A DNA stretch of 64,000 nucleotides from Mermis nigrescens (GCA_036768485.1 JAVLUZ010000151.1:3853330-3917329), one strand, 5' to 3'; positions 45,326 to 57,695 are shown, counted from the first letter of the stretch. Program-made: numbers and translations. The notes: generated by a model not told the origin, from the sequence alone.

Positions 45326-46440
45326 CGCAGAGAATGAGATCCACGCAAGAAGCGAGAATGTTAGACATTTTTGTGAATGATAAAAAATTTTAGTGATGAA
45401 GTTTGACTATTTCTAGACTGATATCAGAACCTAAATTGGGCTGATTTTTTGAAAATATTTACGATTCAACTTTAAGGTGCTTTTTACACCGAATTTTCCA
45501 AGGGCTCTGCCTCGGACCCCGCTGAGGGGCGCTTCAGCGCGCCACCCCAAACCTCGAAGAGTGTGTCCCTTGAATTTTAGCCATATTTAAGGAATCTGGA
45601 TAGCAAAATTTATAAAGTGTGCAGCCCTCGTGGTCTTAAAACATCTTTTTTTATTCACTCTTTGGTCCCCTTTATGCTTTCAAAAGACCTGTTCTGTCCT
45701 TCCTCGAAGCAAAATCGTGGATACGGGCATGCTGGTATACGTAGGATAAAAAGTTTAGGTGTCAAAAGACCCAGAAAACAGCGATTAACCAACATCCTGT
45801 CCAAAGCAACACACTCCGTAGGGAGAAAACCTAATTTTGTCGAAGAACATAAGAAATTTGACCGTCCAGCATTTCTACTTAACTCCTGCATAAGTTAGCC
45901 TGATTTTTCTGCATGTTTTGGACGTCTTACTTTTTGAAAATTCGATCATCAGCCTAGAGCAGAACTACGTTTGCCAGAATTAAGTAGACTCCATGAAATT
46001 CGGCAAATTTTCACCATCGTCCTGGCAGCACAGATGGGCGCGAAAGTCTGGATACCCAGATTCCGGCGGATTACCTACTCCCCCCGAATGAGGATGACCC
46101 CTCCCGTAATCAACAGACCACCAGAATCGAATTTATGGTGCTATTTTTAGCGATTTTTTTCCATCACCCTCCACCGTAATTTAGACTATCTGTGCCTGGT
46201 AGCCGACCAGAATGCGGTATCTCGCAATCCTTTTTCTTAAATTTGCTGATAGGGTTTTAATAAGGGCAGGATGGGACGCAGATCAGCTCGTTGATCAGCC
46301 ACTATCTCGAATCGAGCGAACAGAATAGCGCAGCCGACCATACTAGACGAATTGCAAATCCGTAAGCGGAATTGGACGAGTTACAGTAATAAGCGTATTC
46401 CAATTCGAATTTGAAAGTTGGGGAAAAAGGGTTCAATGAA
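45326..46440. other. Mixed stretch, probable upstream region of the next gene
   Basis: Repeat-like GC-rich phrases (45500-45560, 46030-46130), then from 46260 a more balanced, apparently single-copy sequence with many CGA/TCG words before the ATG at 46441. Confidence 0.35.
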
Positions 46441-46793
46441 ATGGAACAGACTATAGTATCATTATTGGCCGAAAACGAAACAAACCAAGCGAATAAACGG
46501 TAATTCTATAGAAGTTTTTACGTGTTAAACAAAGATGCACATCATTTCCGATCTAGGATTCATCGGGTCTACAAACAGGGTCAGCCAGAGAGCAATTTGA
46601 AGCCGAATGTTCCAAAAAGTGGTAGGTATAAATGCTAAACTATTGTAAAAATCTGCGTCGAACATCGTCTTACTACTTTCTGCTACGATTTTGAGAATCT
46701 GTTTTTGATTGAAAATTTCACGATGGTCTTATTTTTTCAGAGTTGCTGAATTCTTCCAAGGCACTCTTGCAAAAAATGATTGATTCTCATTAA
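46441..46793 (+). CDS. Unidentified small two-exon gene with an in-frame stop
   Basis: ATG at 46441 opens MEQTIVSLLAENETNQANKR, a TAA lies at 46501-46503, and the same frame continues with SFYVLNKDAHHFRSRIHRVY, then QGQPESNLKPNVPKS. It reaches a good donor at 46622 (GTAGGTATAA). The acceptor TTATTTTTTCAG ends at 46740. Exon 2 (phase 1) reads LLNSSKALLQKMIDSH to TAA at 46791-46793. The protein-like composition and matching splice phases argue for a real gene. The TAA means a pseudogene, an error, readthrough, or that exon 1 really begins with an acceptor at TTCTATAG (46504-46511). I do not recognise the family. Confidence 0.45.
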
Positions 46794-48258
46794 TGTTGGT
46801 CTTTCTTTCCTTTTGCTTTACGTTGCCTAGAAAATCTACGTGCACGTATGGTCTTCACTGATAGCCATTGCCATATACTGTAGCCGAAATTTCGAGAAAT
46901 CATCAAAATTTCAGCAATCAGGCTCAACAAGGATATCGAACAATGCGTCTTTACATATTTCTGTAAATTCATTACACGAATACACACAAAAGTCAGATAA
47001 ATACATTCAGGCGCTAATCAATAATATTACATAATATATGGATTCATTTGTGTCAAGTGACCGCTACCGTTTCTCCAGCTGTTTAACTTTGTTTTCTGAT
47101 AAAAAAGCAAAGTTTTACATACAAAAAACAAATTATATACGTATAGGCATAAATCTCTTTAAAATAACTAGTACTTACTAAATTGCCAACTCTACATTAC
47201 TTTACACCACTTCACTTGTTTGATTTTGTTTTCTCGTAAAAATAAAGCGTGTATAGTCCTAGTAAAACAACTAAAGTTCATGCATAAATCAGATAAAAAT
47301 AATTTCTAATGTAACGACTTTACAACGTACTACACAAATAAGCTATTTGCATTTTTTGGAATCAAAGGCCAATTTTGACAAAGTTTTTGTAGCACACGAT
47401 CTCTTCGGTTTGAGAACCACGAGCTTGACGTTTGTCTGCCATAAACGCTTACAGTACGGTAGTTCAACTTTACGATCCTTGAACTTTACAAAAATCTGAC
47501 GTAAGATACTATGATTACTGTACCTGACACTTTACAATTTTCGGAGAACTCTCTTTATTTTGCCATTTCTGAGAGCCGTAATATATCGTAGCATTAAAGC
47601 AGTTTACACTCTTTTTCTTAGAAGCACTTTACACCACAAAAATTAATTTAATCAAATTCACTCTGCTTTTACTTTACACTTAAGTGCAAAAACTTGCAAA
47701 AATCTAACTACAAAGTGCAACCTCCAGAGTTTTTCAGCGTCAAGTAAAATCTCAAAAATGAAATACTCGTCACGGGAAGAAAATCGGGGAAGTTTAAAGT
47801 AGATAATGCAGACAAAAGAGTGTAAAGAAGGTATCTACTATAGAAAAATACCAAAAAAGTTCACAAATTGATGGCTTGCCAGCAGGCACATAGCTTGCCG
47901 TCCTATTTTTGGGAGACCCACACCAATTTTGGGGGACTGACTAAGCCCAAAAAGGCCAAAAATAGCACAAAATAACTTTTAAAAAGTCCTATTTTCCCGA
48001 TTTTCCCGAATTTGGGGGTCTGCCACTCCAAACCCCCCTATTCTCCCCAGAGATACGTGCCTGCTTGCCAGGAAGAACGACTTATTCATAATCAGCTGCC
48101 TGAGTTTACATCAAAAATATTGACATTGCACAGGGTCATCCGAATGATGCCGCGATTTTCCCGGAAATAGACGCCATTTTAGGCAGAAAAAATTGTAAAC
48201 CTTAGCGATTCAAAATCTTTATTCTTAAACTGACAAGCATACTGTAAGTCGTACGTAC
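46794..48258. other. Gene-free stretch rich in GTGTAAAG/CTTTACAC
   Basis: Many TTTACAC/GTGTAAAG words between 47080 and 47830, like the satellite at 12950-13640. At 47890-48060 there is repeat text around AGCCCAAAAAGGCC. The last BLOC1S2 exon, if separate, should lie here; a candidate acceptor is near 48100 but is unproven. Confidence 0.4.
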
Positions 48259-51200
48259 CCAAGCACTTTACATAATTGTCCAACGCGCAGGCCGCGATTT
48301 CTAATTTTTTCGTTCCGCTAACTACCGCGTCGATTTGATCGATAAAAGGCTGCACGTTATCATCTGAAGCGAATATTCATACGCGCACAATAAGAAAAGC
48401 GAAGAATTTCAGTACAAAAATACAATAATAGATGCAAAAAAATATAAAAATTAGAAAATTACTAAATTTGACAAATTTACATGAGAATATTATATATGCA
48501 GTAATCTGGGATATTACATATATACACATACGTGTTGTACGAGTATACATACATTTAAATACCAGAAGGATGGCCCACAAACAGTGGCGGATCCAGGATT
48601 TTCCTAAGGGGGCGGCGGTACCCCTAAGGGGAGAACCCTGACTTGGGCGGAAAAATTGACCGTTTTAACCCGAAAATCGCTAAAAATCGCTCAAAAACGC
48701 TAATTTTGCTCACTATTTTGGGCCAATGGGGGCAGCCGACCCCCCGCCCCCTAAATCCGCCCCTGCCCACAAAATACTTCGCCCAAAGCTACACGTCATA
48801 ACATCGGCTAAAATGAAGACGAAGATGGAATTAAGAGACATGTTGTTAATGCTATTCTGTGAAATGTACAAAAAATTGTTTAAAGGTATATCAAAGCTGC
48901 TTCTTTACACACTATTCTTATACTGCTAAAACCCACAGAGACTGAATTATATCAGATTACTCAGTATCTGAGTACCTTTCACAATAAACTGAGGCAGAAA
49001 AATAATTAGCACATTGTTTAAACTAAACCTCAGCGTGGGTACTCGTAGATGCAGAGCACAGCCGGTCTGCGGGACAGTCACGGCCAGAGAGCCTTTTAAA
49101 TCAAAATTTACTCTAAACTGGTATAGACGCTAAAATAGCGTAAAATTATGTTAACCCTCAATTTCTGCTCATTTTGCAAGCATTGTTGCAGCAAATTTTG
49201 GATTTTCATCAATTTCTGGCATTCTTCTTGCTTCACTTCCCCGAAAAAATTTTGCTTTATTTTCCTGAAAAATATCCTATTTTTATCTATTCTGAAAGTC
49301 TAGCCAGACCACAAAATGGCTAGCAACTAAATCTGCGGAGTAAGAGGGGCTCGATGGGACTCAATTGCAAAAAATAATGCCGAAAATTCATTCCTGGGGT
49401 ATTTTGATTTTTGAGGGTCTTACATATCATTGGAAGTTTCAGACCACACCTGAGCGTAGGGAATGGGGTGTGGGGTATGCACTCCTTAAGAAACCAAAAT
49501 AACCCCCAAGAATTCAATTTTTGCATTTTTGTGTTTTTTCGCAATTTTTTGACGCCAATGGATAGTGCTCGATGAGAAACGTTGAAAAATGGTGGTTTTT
49601 TCGCCATACCACCATTTTTATGGCTATTTTTTACCTTTGACAAATATTGCACCCCCAGAATTTCGGTGCCGCCCACTTATGGTCCAGACCTTAAGTGGGC
49701 AGCATTAAAATTCTGGGGGTGCAAGATTTTTTACAGGCTAAAAAATGGTTTTAAAAATTGTGGTATGGCGAAAAACACCACTTTGAACGTTGCTCATCGA
49801 ACACTATCCATTGGCATAAAAAAATTGCAAAAAAAACGGAAAAATTTCAAAAATTGAATTCTGGGGGCGGGGTATTTTGATTTCTGATGATTATTTGACA
49901 TCCTGGGGGAAGGGAGTAACCCCTCCCAAACCCCTTCACCTCCACGTCCACGAGTGATCCAAACCCCACGCCCAGGTGCGATTTACACCTCTAAATCCCC
50001 ATGTGTACGCCCGGTAGATACTATTCAAAAGATATTGTCAAAAAGGGTGAGCAAATTAATTAGAAAACATAACAAACATTCGGCGTTCAAATGAGATAAG
50101 GAAAGCATGTAGGTAAATTGCCGTATAGAACTAACCTCTGGCAGCTTACCGAAATTTTGGGCATGCCTCAGACAAAAAAATTTTTATCCATCTGATACAA
50201 AAGGTCGCGAAATTCTTTGCACAAATTAGCCAATTTTACGTCGTGTAACATCGGGGTCTTATATCCACACATGGGGTGGGGGTCTGATTGGGTATACACA
50301 TCTCAAGAAGTCGAAAAAACTCCCGCAGATTACTGTAGACCCCCTCCGGAATTCTATTTTTAGTAACATTTTTGGCAATTTACGGCGATTTCACGCCCTC
50401 CGGAATTTTCTCGCTGCCCACGTATAGTTGTATCCACACATGGACGTGGGGGTTTGGGGGTATGCACCCCCCAGAAATCAAAATAACCCCCCCAGAAATT
50501 TTTTTTTGCTTTTTTAGCAATTTTTTGATGCCATTGGATAGTGCTCGATGAGAAACGTCGAAAAATGGTGTTTTTCCGCCATACGACCACTTTTAAGACC
50601 ATTTTTTGACCTTTAAAAATTTTTTCACCCCTAGAAATTTGGTGCTGCCCACCTATGGTTGTATCCCTTTCTTGGGGCACCCTGGTGTACGTACATATGC
50701 TTGAAACAGCCCAAATCACCAGAATTTCGATGAAGGGCGGCAAAAAATGCGTCAAATTGGATTTGGTTCAAACTTTAGAACAATTCCCATACTAGCTTAA
50801 ATTTCATTAAGCGCACTTTTTTAAGCAAACGTTTTACAAGGAGATAATCAAAATTTTACGTCCCACGAATTTATGATTTGTGAGCATCAACATAATAATT
50901 ACCATATTATTAAAAGCAATTCATGGAAAAATAACTACTTAAATATATAGTAAAAAGTACAAACCGCCCCATCTGTAATGTTTGATTTCATTTGATTTTA
51001 TTTAACTTTATTTATTATATTCTAACGTTTTAATAATCCGTCACTCGAAATTTTAATTAAAATTCTACTGATTTTGAAACTAATTTCAATTTTTATCGCA
51101 AACAGAATTTTGTTTCAGAGGACCGAAAATTTTCAAAGGCACATATCTCGAGGAAGAAGCATTACGATCCAAACAGAAATGAGATTTTTGAGCGGTTCTC

Positions 51201-54200
51201 GATGATATCTATATAATCTTAAATGTAAAATTTTGCAGAAAAAACGGAAGATTTTTATAAGTATTACAAACAAGGATAGGATATACGCTTTTATTATCTG
51301 TATGACTGATTTCTGATTATTCAACCAAGTTCGACTCGGAAAATTTCGCAATGCTTGTCCGTGTATTCAACTTTGAGACTCCCATAGAAAATGAATAATA
51401 GTTAAAATTGATAAATCCTCGCAAAGCGCCGAAAAATTTTGACCGACTATTTTTAGATATTTTATATTTTTTTCAAAATCCCCAAAGAGCGCGCAAAAAC
51501 TTATGGCGGTCATTTTGGTAGGCAGACTTCGAGGATCTTTATTCTTTTCTATAGAGGGAGACCCTAGTAAAAAATAAAAATACTTTTTCATTACGGATAG
51601 GGTGGCTACCACACCTGTGCGTGAAGGGGGAAGGAAGGGAGGGGTTTGGTGTGGTTAGCAACCCCTCAGAAACCAAAATAACCCCAGCCCCCAGAATTTA
51701 ATTTTTGAATTTTTTTTATGCTGAGAAACGTTGGAAAATAGAGCTCTTTCGCCATACCACCATTTTTAAGACCATTTTTGACCTAAGAAAATCTTGTGCC
51801 CCCTAGAATTTCGGTGCTGCCCACCTATGGTGGTTACGACCAGATAGGCGCGTGGAAGAGAGATTTGGGGAGGGTGGAAAATACAGGATTTTTTTTTGAA
51901 AATGAAGCGAGGTGAAGGTTGAAGATAGATGAAAATTTGAAATTTTCTTGAAAAAGCGCCTGAAATCATACCTAGGCAATGGCTGACTGTTCGCCCCGTC
52001 CAACTTCCAGCCAAAAGGGTGGGTGGGTCCCTAGACACTGAAAAAGGTGGGTCTGTCCCTGAAAAAAGGTGGGTCCGTGCCTGAAAAGGTGGGTCGTTCA
52101 GCTTAATTAGTGGGTCAGTCCTTGGAAAAAGGTGTGTCCATCCATGAAAAAGGTGTCGAACAGTGTAATAAGATGGTTCCTACGCATGTTTTGCAAATTG
52201 ATGATATACTGTATCTAGCATTTCCTTAAATTATCTCCAAAAATTTTCTATCTGTACAAAACATAGCCCCGTCCAAGTTACCCCTTCGCCCCGTCCAACT
52301 TTTAGTTCGGCCCGTCCTGGTGATGGGCCGATATGGGGCATTGCCCAGGTGTGCCTGAAATTGACCAGAAACTGTTAAGTATCGTAGTTTTAGCGAAGCT
52401 CAATTTCAGATCCTTCGGATCAGCTGACCCCTCAAATCTGCCATGCTTTATATAAGTGATCGTACGGGGTCAGATTTTCACCCCCGATCGGGTTCGGGGA
52501 TGAAAAACCCCGGTTTTCGGGATCGGGGTTGAAGATTAACAGTACTAAAAATAAAGCTGGTTTGCTATGCTAAACGTTTTATTTTCATTCCAAGGTCAAA
52601 CATGGTTTTAGCAATTTAGCATTCATTTCAATTTTAATCACTAATCGCTCTCGCTTTATAGTTAAAGATTTTTGGCATTGACGTAATTAAGTAGTGAATA
52701 AATTTTTAATTCAGTCTGAAATATAAATCAATTTAAGCTAGCAGACAGAACAAAGTTATTCTGAGAATCAAATAGGTTTCACACCTGGTGGTGGGAGGGG
52801 CTTGAGGGGTATGCACACTTCCTCCCTCCCTCCGAGAAACCAAAAATAATCCCCCCAGAATTCAATTTTTAATTCTTTTTTCTCGTTTTTTCCGCAATGT
52901 TTTGATGCCAATAGATAGTGCTCAATAGGAAACGTCGAAAAATGGTGTTTTATTCGCCATACCACCACTTTTAATGCCATTTTTACTTTTAAAAAATCTT
53001 GCACCCCCAGAATTTTCTTGCTGCCCACGTATGAGGCTAACGCGCAGATAGACGGAGGCTAACGCATTATATTATAATAAATCCATAGTGTGTTTTTACG
53101 AATGACAGAATGCACAGCGTTTCGGTGCCTTTTGTGGTGATAAATATGCAAACATGTTTGTACGTGTTAACAACATGGCGACTAGGCGTACATTTTAGGA
53201 AATATCGCGAGTGTCGAGTTTAACATATTCATTATGCTCGTGAATGAATCATCCTTGTTTGGTGTTTGCCGAATCTATTTGCTATTTATACAATTCTCCT
53301 ATGTACCAGACAATTAAATGCTATATTTCACCCCGAAAAAAGGTTCAATCCCGACTCGAAAAATCTTGCCCCCGGTCGGGCGTCGGGGTTTAGGCCGGGG
53401 TTTTTCGGGGTCGGGGTCATAGGTGGGCAGCACCAAAATTCTGGGGGTGAAAAAATTTTCAAATGTAAAAAATGGTCTTAAAAGTGGTTGGCGAAGAAAC
53501 ACCATTTTTCGACATTTTTCATCTAGCACTATCCAATAGCATCAGAAAATCGCTAAAAAAGCAAAAAATTTTAAAAAATTCAATTGTAGGGGGAAGGGGA
53601 TATTTTTATTTCTGGGGGGGGTATTCCAACTTCTGGGGGTGCATACCCCCAAACCCCCCACGCCCAAGTGTGGTCGAGGGGTCCCTGTACGATCACTGCT
53701 TTATATCTATAATGAAGTTACGACCCTGCATGGTGTAATAAAACTTTAAAAGTGGACATGATCACAAGCATCTATGCAGAACATAGAAATTCTGCGAAAC
53801 GAAACTAAAAAACTCTTTCTAAAGTGCATCTTGTGAGCTTAAAACGATAGATACGCGTTCAAGACATAATTTCTTGGCGATTCTAACGATACTCCTTCCT
53901 CCTAGACGATTAAAACACTTAAAAAAATTGCAGGCGAAATTCAATAAAATTTAATATAATATAGTGAAAAACGACTAAATTTAATTAATGAACAAAAAGG
54001 TCGCTAAAAACGCCTGAAGTCAGACGCTTTGCGCGTTTTTCGTTGGAAAATCGTAAATTCTGGGGGCTGAAATTATTTTTGCGGTGGTGAAAAACACCCA
54101 AATATCCCGCGGATCGTGTTTAATCGAAAGACCCGGTAAATATAACATTTAATTTCTTAGAAAGGCTTTTCTTTTTGAGACACGTCGAAAAAAAAGATGT

Positions 54201-57200
54201 TTTTTCGTCCTATCACCAATTTTTAGGTTTCCCATCGTTGAAGAATTTTTGACCCATATTACCGGCCAAATATTGGGTGCTGCCCATACGTGGGCAGCAA
54301 GAAAATTCTTGGGGGGGGGGGGTGCAAGATTTTTTGAAGGTCAAAAAATGGCCTTAAAAATGGTGGTATGGCGATAAGAACACCATTTTTCGACGTTTCT
54401 CATCAAGCACTCACTATCCATTGGCATCAAAATATTGCGAAAAAAAACGAAAAAAATTTTCAAAAATTTAATTCTGGGGTAGGGGGTATTTTGATTTCTG
54501 GGGGTTTTTTGGTTTCTGGGGGTGTATACCCCTTCAAACCCCCCACGCCCAGGTATGGTGCTGCCCGTGAACGCACAGGATAATATGCAAATTTTGGCAT
54601 TTTATACGACTTCCAGCAAGAAAATCGATGAAAATACGCAATAATCGAGAAAAAGAAAAGTAGAGAGAAATAGAAATGCGCCTACTCATATTTTATACTA
54701 AGATTTTCTAACGATTGAACCACTTCGCTGGCAGTCAATTTCATACCGGCGTATTTTTGCGCAGCAGCCTGATTCATATTCTGTATCAGCTTGAATTCAT
54801 CTAACGTTCCTAATATTGAAATAAACGTTATAGCCATACATGATCTTGGAGTGGTTTGGGGGTTTTCACCCCCCGCAGAATTATTTTGCACCCCCCGCAA
54901 AAAAAATTTTTAACCCCCCAGAATTGGCGATTTTTCAAAAGTTTCCTAAACTTACCTGAACATTGGTAGAAAAAAGTCTTTTTAAGGGTTTTTGGCTATA
55001 TATTTGCTCAAAATCGCCAAATTTTCGGCGCTTCGCGCCATATATTCATGTTTTAAGCGATATATTAATCAAATTATTCGACTTTTTTTCGAAATTTTTT
55101 TCATGATTTCATGCTCTAGAAGGATAGAGTATCGTCAGAAAAGCCAAAAAAACGATGTTTTTTAACGCGTACCGGCCATTTTTGGGCCCAAAAAAGGCAC
55201 TTTAGGATTTCACCCCCCGGAATTCCCATACTGTGCATGTATGGTTATAGCTGACTTATATAGAATTAGGCGTAAGCTTACACAATACACCCTCAGTCAA
55301 ATAATGTAAAATAAATTAATTTAAAAAAAACAAAAAGAAATAAAAATTACAAAATGAAATAAAATAAATGAATAGATAAAAAGTGAAAAAGTAAAAAATA
55401 GACATACACTCGTATATGCAAATCGATTTGCGACGCATTTCGCCCGAAAATCAATCGTTTCGTTTGAGAATAATTTTAGCCGACTTACATCCTAATGTCG
55501 TGCAAAAATTTGTAACAAAAACAGGTCGGGCGACTTTTTGAATTTTAAAAGAAAATTGGAACAACATTGAGACTTGATCGGACAAAAATCGAAGTAATAT
55601 CAGCGGAAGTGGAGTAATAAATAATACTGGGTGAGCATACTATACGGCATGGGTATTCCGGGGGGCAGACCCAAAACTTATTCAAAAAGTGCCTTTTTGG
55701 GGCTTAAAAACGATAGATACACGTCAAAAACACTGTTTTTTCGACGTTTTAGACAATGCTCGGTCTTGAGAAATCTCGAAAAAAATTTTAAAAATTAAGT
55801 AAATTGAACAAAAATATAGTCAAAACATGTGTGAGATTTTGGAGCCCAAAATGAACTAAAAACGCCTAAAAAGCACACATGCACATAGGGGGTGAGGGGG
55901 TATTACCTCCCTGACGGGTCAGCTAGACCGGTACTGTCCGGCGATTTTGAGCAAACGGGTCTTGTTCTGCATCATTTTTGACATCAAAATCAGTAAAGAT
56001 GTCAAAAATTTTCCGGCGCTCCGCTATGGATTAGTACTTTTATATACTTTTTTACCCCAAAAACGATAAAAATTGATTAATTTCTGTATTTTTTAGTGTT
56101 AAAAGTGATGTAATGCAGTCAACATGGACTACAAATGCTTTAAAAATGCTAAATTACTACGAAAAAAACGTTTTATAGGCTATTTTGACTATTTTGGTCG
56201 TTTTAACAACAGAGAATTTGTGAACGTTAAATTTACTGTTTTGGATTTCTGAGATTTTACCCCCCTCTGCCGACCGTGACCTTGTGCACCTATGCTAAAA
56301 TGGCACACTTTTTAGAACTTTAACAAAAAATCGACAATTCTGGGGGTCGCAGCCATTCTGCGGGGTGTCAGTTGCCATTCTAAGGGGATCAAACCCCCCA
56401 AGAGCACGTCTATGGGTAAGTCAATAAAACATTATCTTCACCAGGCCAAAAATGAATGAAAATTGAAAATTTTCTTGTTCAAAAATCCTTTAAATTGATT
56501 CGAAACTATGTAATAACGTATTTTTAGCGCTATCTTAGCGCTTGTGTCAGTTTCTGAATTCATTTTGGCTCTAAAAAGCTCAATTTTTGACCCCGCTCCC
56601 CAGATCGGCCATGTTGTGCATCTATAGTCGAGACCACACACGGGCGTGGGGGTATGCAGCCCACAGAATGCCGAATACCCTCAGAAAGCGAAATACCCAT
56701 CAGAAAGCGAAATACCCATCAGAAAGCGAAATGCTTCCCAGACTTCAACTTTTGAAAATTATGTTTAGCAATTTTTTATGCCAATGGATGGTACTGGATG
56801 AAAAACGTTGAAAAATAGTGTTTTTAGCCATACCACCATTTTCAAGACCATTTTTGGACATTTGGAAAATCTTGCACACCCCCACCCCAGAATTTTGGTG
56901 CTGCCCACCTATGGCCCGAGACTGCAAGAATTGAATTTCGCTCAGGCACCGGATAGAAAGAGTGCTGGGGAAATCGGACACCGCAGAATTTGAAAGACCC
57001 CGGAATTGAATTTTCAAATTATTTAGTGTTTTCGCGAGTTTTTGTTGTCAATGGATAAAGGAGATGAGAAACGCCTAAAATACTGCGCTCTGTCATCAAT
57101 ATTTTCGGCACTTAGACGTCTAAAAACTTTGAAGCCCACAGAATTTCGTCACTGCGCATGTATAGATAGATAGATGGTAACAACCAAATATGTACAGCAA

Positions 57201-57695
57201 GAGAATCCTATGGAAGAGGGGGGAGTTGAAATTTTACGATGCTCATCTTTCTAGATAATAAAACATTTTAGAAAAATTTAGAAAAACTAAGAAATTTGAA
57301 TAAATTGAAGTAAATCCAGTCAAAGAATAAGAATATAGCTCGGAGCGCCGAAAATTTGACAATTTTGGTCAAACAGATAGCTAGAAACGCATCTTTTTTG
57401 GGAAAATCGTAATTTTGGCGGGAAGATAAAAAATGGTGGGTAAAATCTTTCCCTCACATTATGTACATATGGTAACAACAACTCTCACAATGTACATAAA
57501 ATTAATGGAAAAAGCTCAGAAAGTACAGTAGACGTATAGATAGGTACCGTCTAATTGCGATTTCAGATAAGCGCCACTTTTCTCAAAGGCATCAGCGGCT
57601 AGCTTATCGAGATCAACTTGCGAAATCGACGGCAAACTAGCAGTACTGGACAAATGACGTTTACTCGAATCGATACTATCCTGTTTTCTATCCAT
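48259..57695 (-). CDS. BLOC1S2: BLOC1S2, BLOC-1 complex subunit 2 (3 exons seen)
   Basis: BLOC-1 subunit 2 (BLOS2) is a coiled-coil subunit of the BLOC-1 and BORC complexes, which act in lysosome-related organelle biogenesis and lysosome positioning. Exon 1: 57695-57548, ATG, ending DLDKLAADAFEKSGAYLKSQ and donor G|GTACCT. Exon 2: 54809 to 54686 or 54699, TLDEFKLIQNMNQAAAQKYA then ASEVVQSLENL. Exon 3: 48363-48259, NVQPFIDQIDAVVSGTKKLE then IAACALDNYVKCL, donor G|GTACGT. These align with the family blocks (Y-L-x-x-x-L; E-x-K-L-x-x-N-M-N; Q-P-x-x-D-Q-I; L-D-x-Y). The exon 1-2 junction is phase 1. The exon 2-3 junction is ambiguous: the donors at 54698 and 54685 give different joins. The last few codons are not located. 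Introns of 2.7 and 6.3 kb are mostly MITEs. Confidence 0.8.
48582..48765. mobile_element. Family F hAT MITE, 184 bp, perfect target duplication
   Basis: CAGTGGCGGATCCAGGATTT to AAATCCGCCCCTG, flanked by perfect CCCACAAA (48574-48581 and 48766-48773). CAGTGGCGGATCCAGG is a well-known style of hAT terminus. It lies in BLOC1S2 intron 2. Confidence 0.92.
48813..48885 (+). CDS. Possible short exon, weak
   Basis: An ATG opens MKTKMELRDMLLMLFCEMYK, then KLFK, followed by a good donor, G|GTATAT. It is on the strand opposite BLOC1S2 and inside its intron. No partner exon was found, so it may be chance. Confidence 0.15.
49445..49681 (+). mobile_element. Family A hAT-like MITE
   Basis: CACACCTGAGCGTAGG to GCCGCCCACTTATG. 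The flanks TTTCAGAC and GTCCAGAC match at 6 of 8. Abuts the inverted copy that begins at 49690. Confidence 0.8.
49690..49956 (-). mobile_element. Family A hAT-like MITE, inverted relative to its neighbour
   Basis: CTTAAGTGGGCAGC to CACGTCCACGAGTG. With the copy at 49445 it forms an inverted pair separated by 8 bp, capable of a long hairpin. Confidence 0.75.
50435..50657 (+). mobile_element. Family A hAT-like MITE, perfect target duplication
   Basis: CACACATGGACGTGGG to GCTGCCCACCTATG, perfect GTTGTATC at 50427-50434 and 50658-50665. It is inserted at the end of an older related repeat (about 50270-50426). Confidence 0.9.
51610..51829 (+). mobile_element. Family A hAT-like MITE
   Basis: CACACCTGTGCGTG to GCTGCCCACCTATG with flanks GTGGCTAC and GTGGTTAC (7 of 8). 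The central CAATGGATAG segment is deleted. Confidence 0.85.
51967..52353. mobile_element. Family C hAT-like MITE, 387 bp, perfect target duplication
   Basis: CATACCTAGGCAATGGC to GGCATTGCCCAGGTGTG, flanked by perfect CCTGAAAT (51959-51966 and 52354-52361). It shares the terminal CATACCTGGGC with family A but has an unrelated interior with four GGTGGGTC repeats. Confidence 0.9.
52780..53033 (+). mobile_element. Family A hAT-like MITE
   Basis: CACACCTGGTGGTGGG to GCTGCCCACGTATG. The flanks do not match well, so this is an old copy or has rearranged ends. Confidence 0.75.
53418..53672 (-). mobile_element. Family A hAT-like MITE
   Basis: CATAGGTGGGCAGCACC to CACGCCCAAGTGTG with flanks GTCGGGGT and GTCGAGGG (6 of 8), inside the AGTGATCGTAC-ended element. 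Confidence 0.8.
54285..54557 (-). mobile_element. Family A hAT-like MITE, perfect target duplication
   Basis: CAT ACGTGGGCAGC to CACGCCCAGGTATG, perfect GTGCTGCC at 54277-54284 and 54558-54565. The target itself is a family A end (GTGCTGCCC), so this copy landed in an older relative. Confidence 0.9.
54835..55243 (+). mobile_element. Family D hAT-like MITE, 409 bp, next to BLOC1S2 exon 2
   Basis: CATACATGATCTTGG to CTGTGCATGTATG, flanked by perfect GTTATAGC (54827-54834 and 55244-55251). On the minus strand its near end is 25 nt upstream of the exon-2 start at 54809, so it displaces the original intron sequence beyond the acceptor. It contains GGCGCTTCGCGCC. Confidence 0.9.
55890..56290 (-). 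repeat. Inverted copy of the 1893-2262 repeat
   Basis: Reads as the reverse complement of 1893-2262 with many substitutions. Shared landmarks are GGTACTGTCCGGCGATTTTG and TGATGTAATGCAGTCAA. Confidence 0.6.
56635..56913 (+). mobile_element. Family A hAT-like MITE with a local triplication
   Basis: CACACACGGGCGTGGG to GCTGCCCACCTATG. Near the left end the phrase CAGAAAGCGAAATACCCAT is repeated three times (56690-56730). The left flank is GTCGAGAC; the right side has CCCGAGAC one base in. Confidence 0.75.

Larger units (their letters stand above)
52453..53697. mobile_element. Element with AGTGATCGTAC inverted ends, two nested MITEs
   Basis: The left end is AGTGATCGTACGGGG and the right end CCCTGTACGATCACT. 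Both flanks contain GCTTTATA (52445-52452 and 53698-53705), consistent with an 8-bp duplication allowing for two extra bases on the left. Each end has CCCGGTCGGGCGTCGGGG-like text. Family A elements have inserted at 52780-53033 and 53418-53672. No transposase is visible. Confidence 0.6.
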
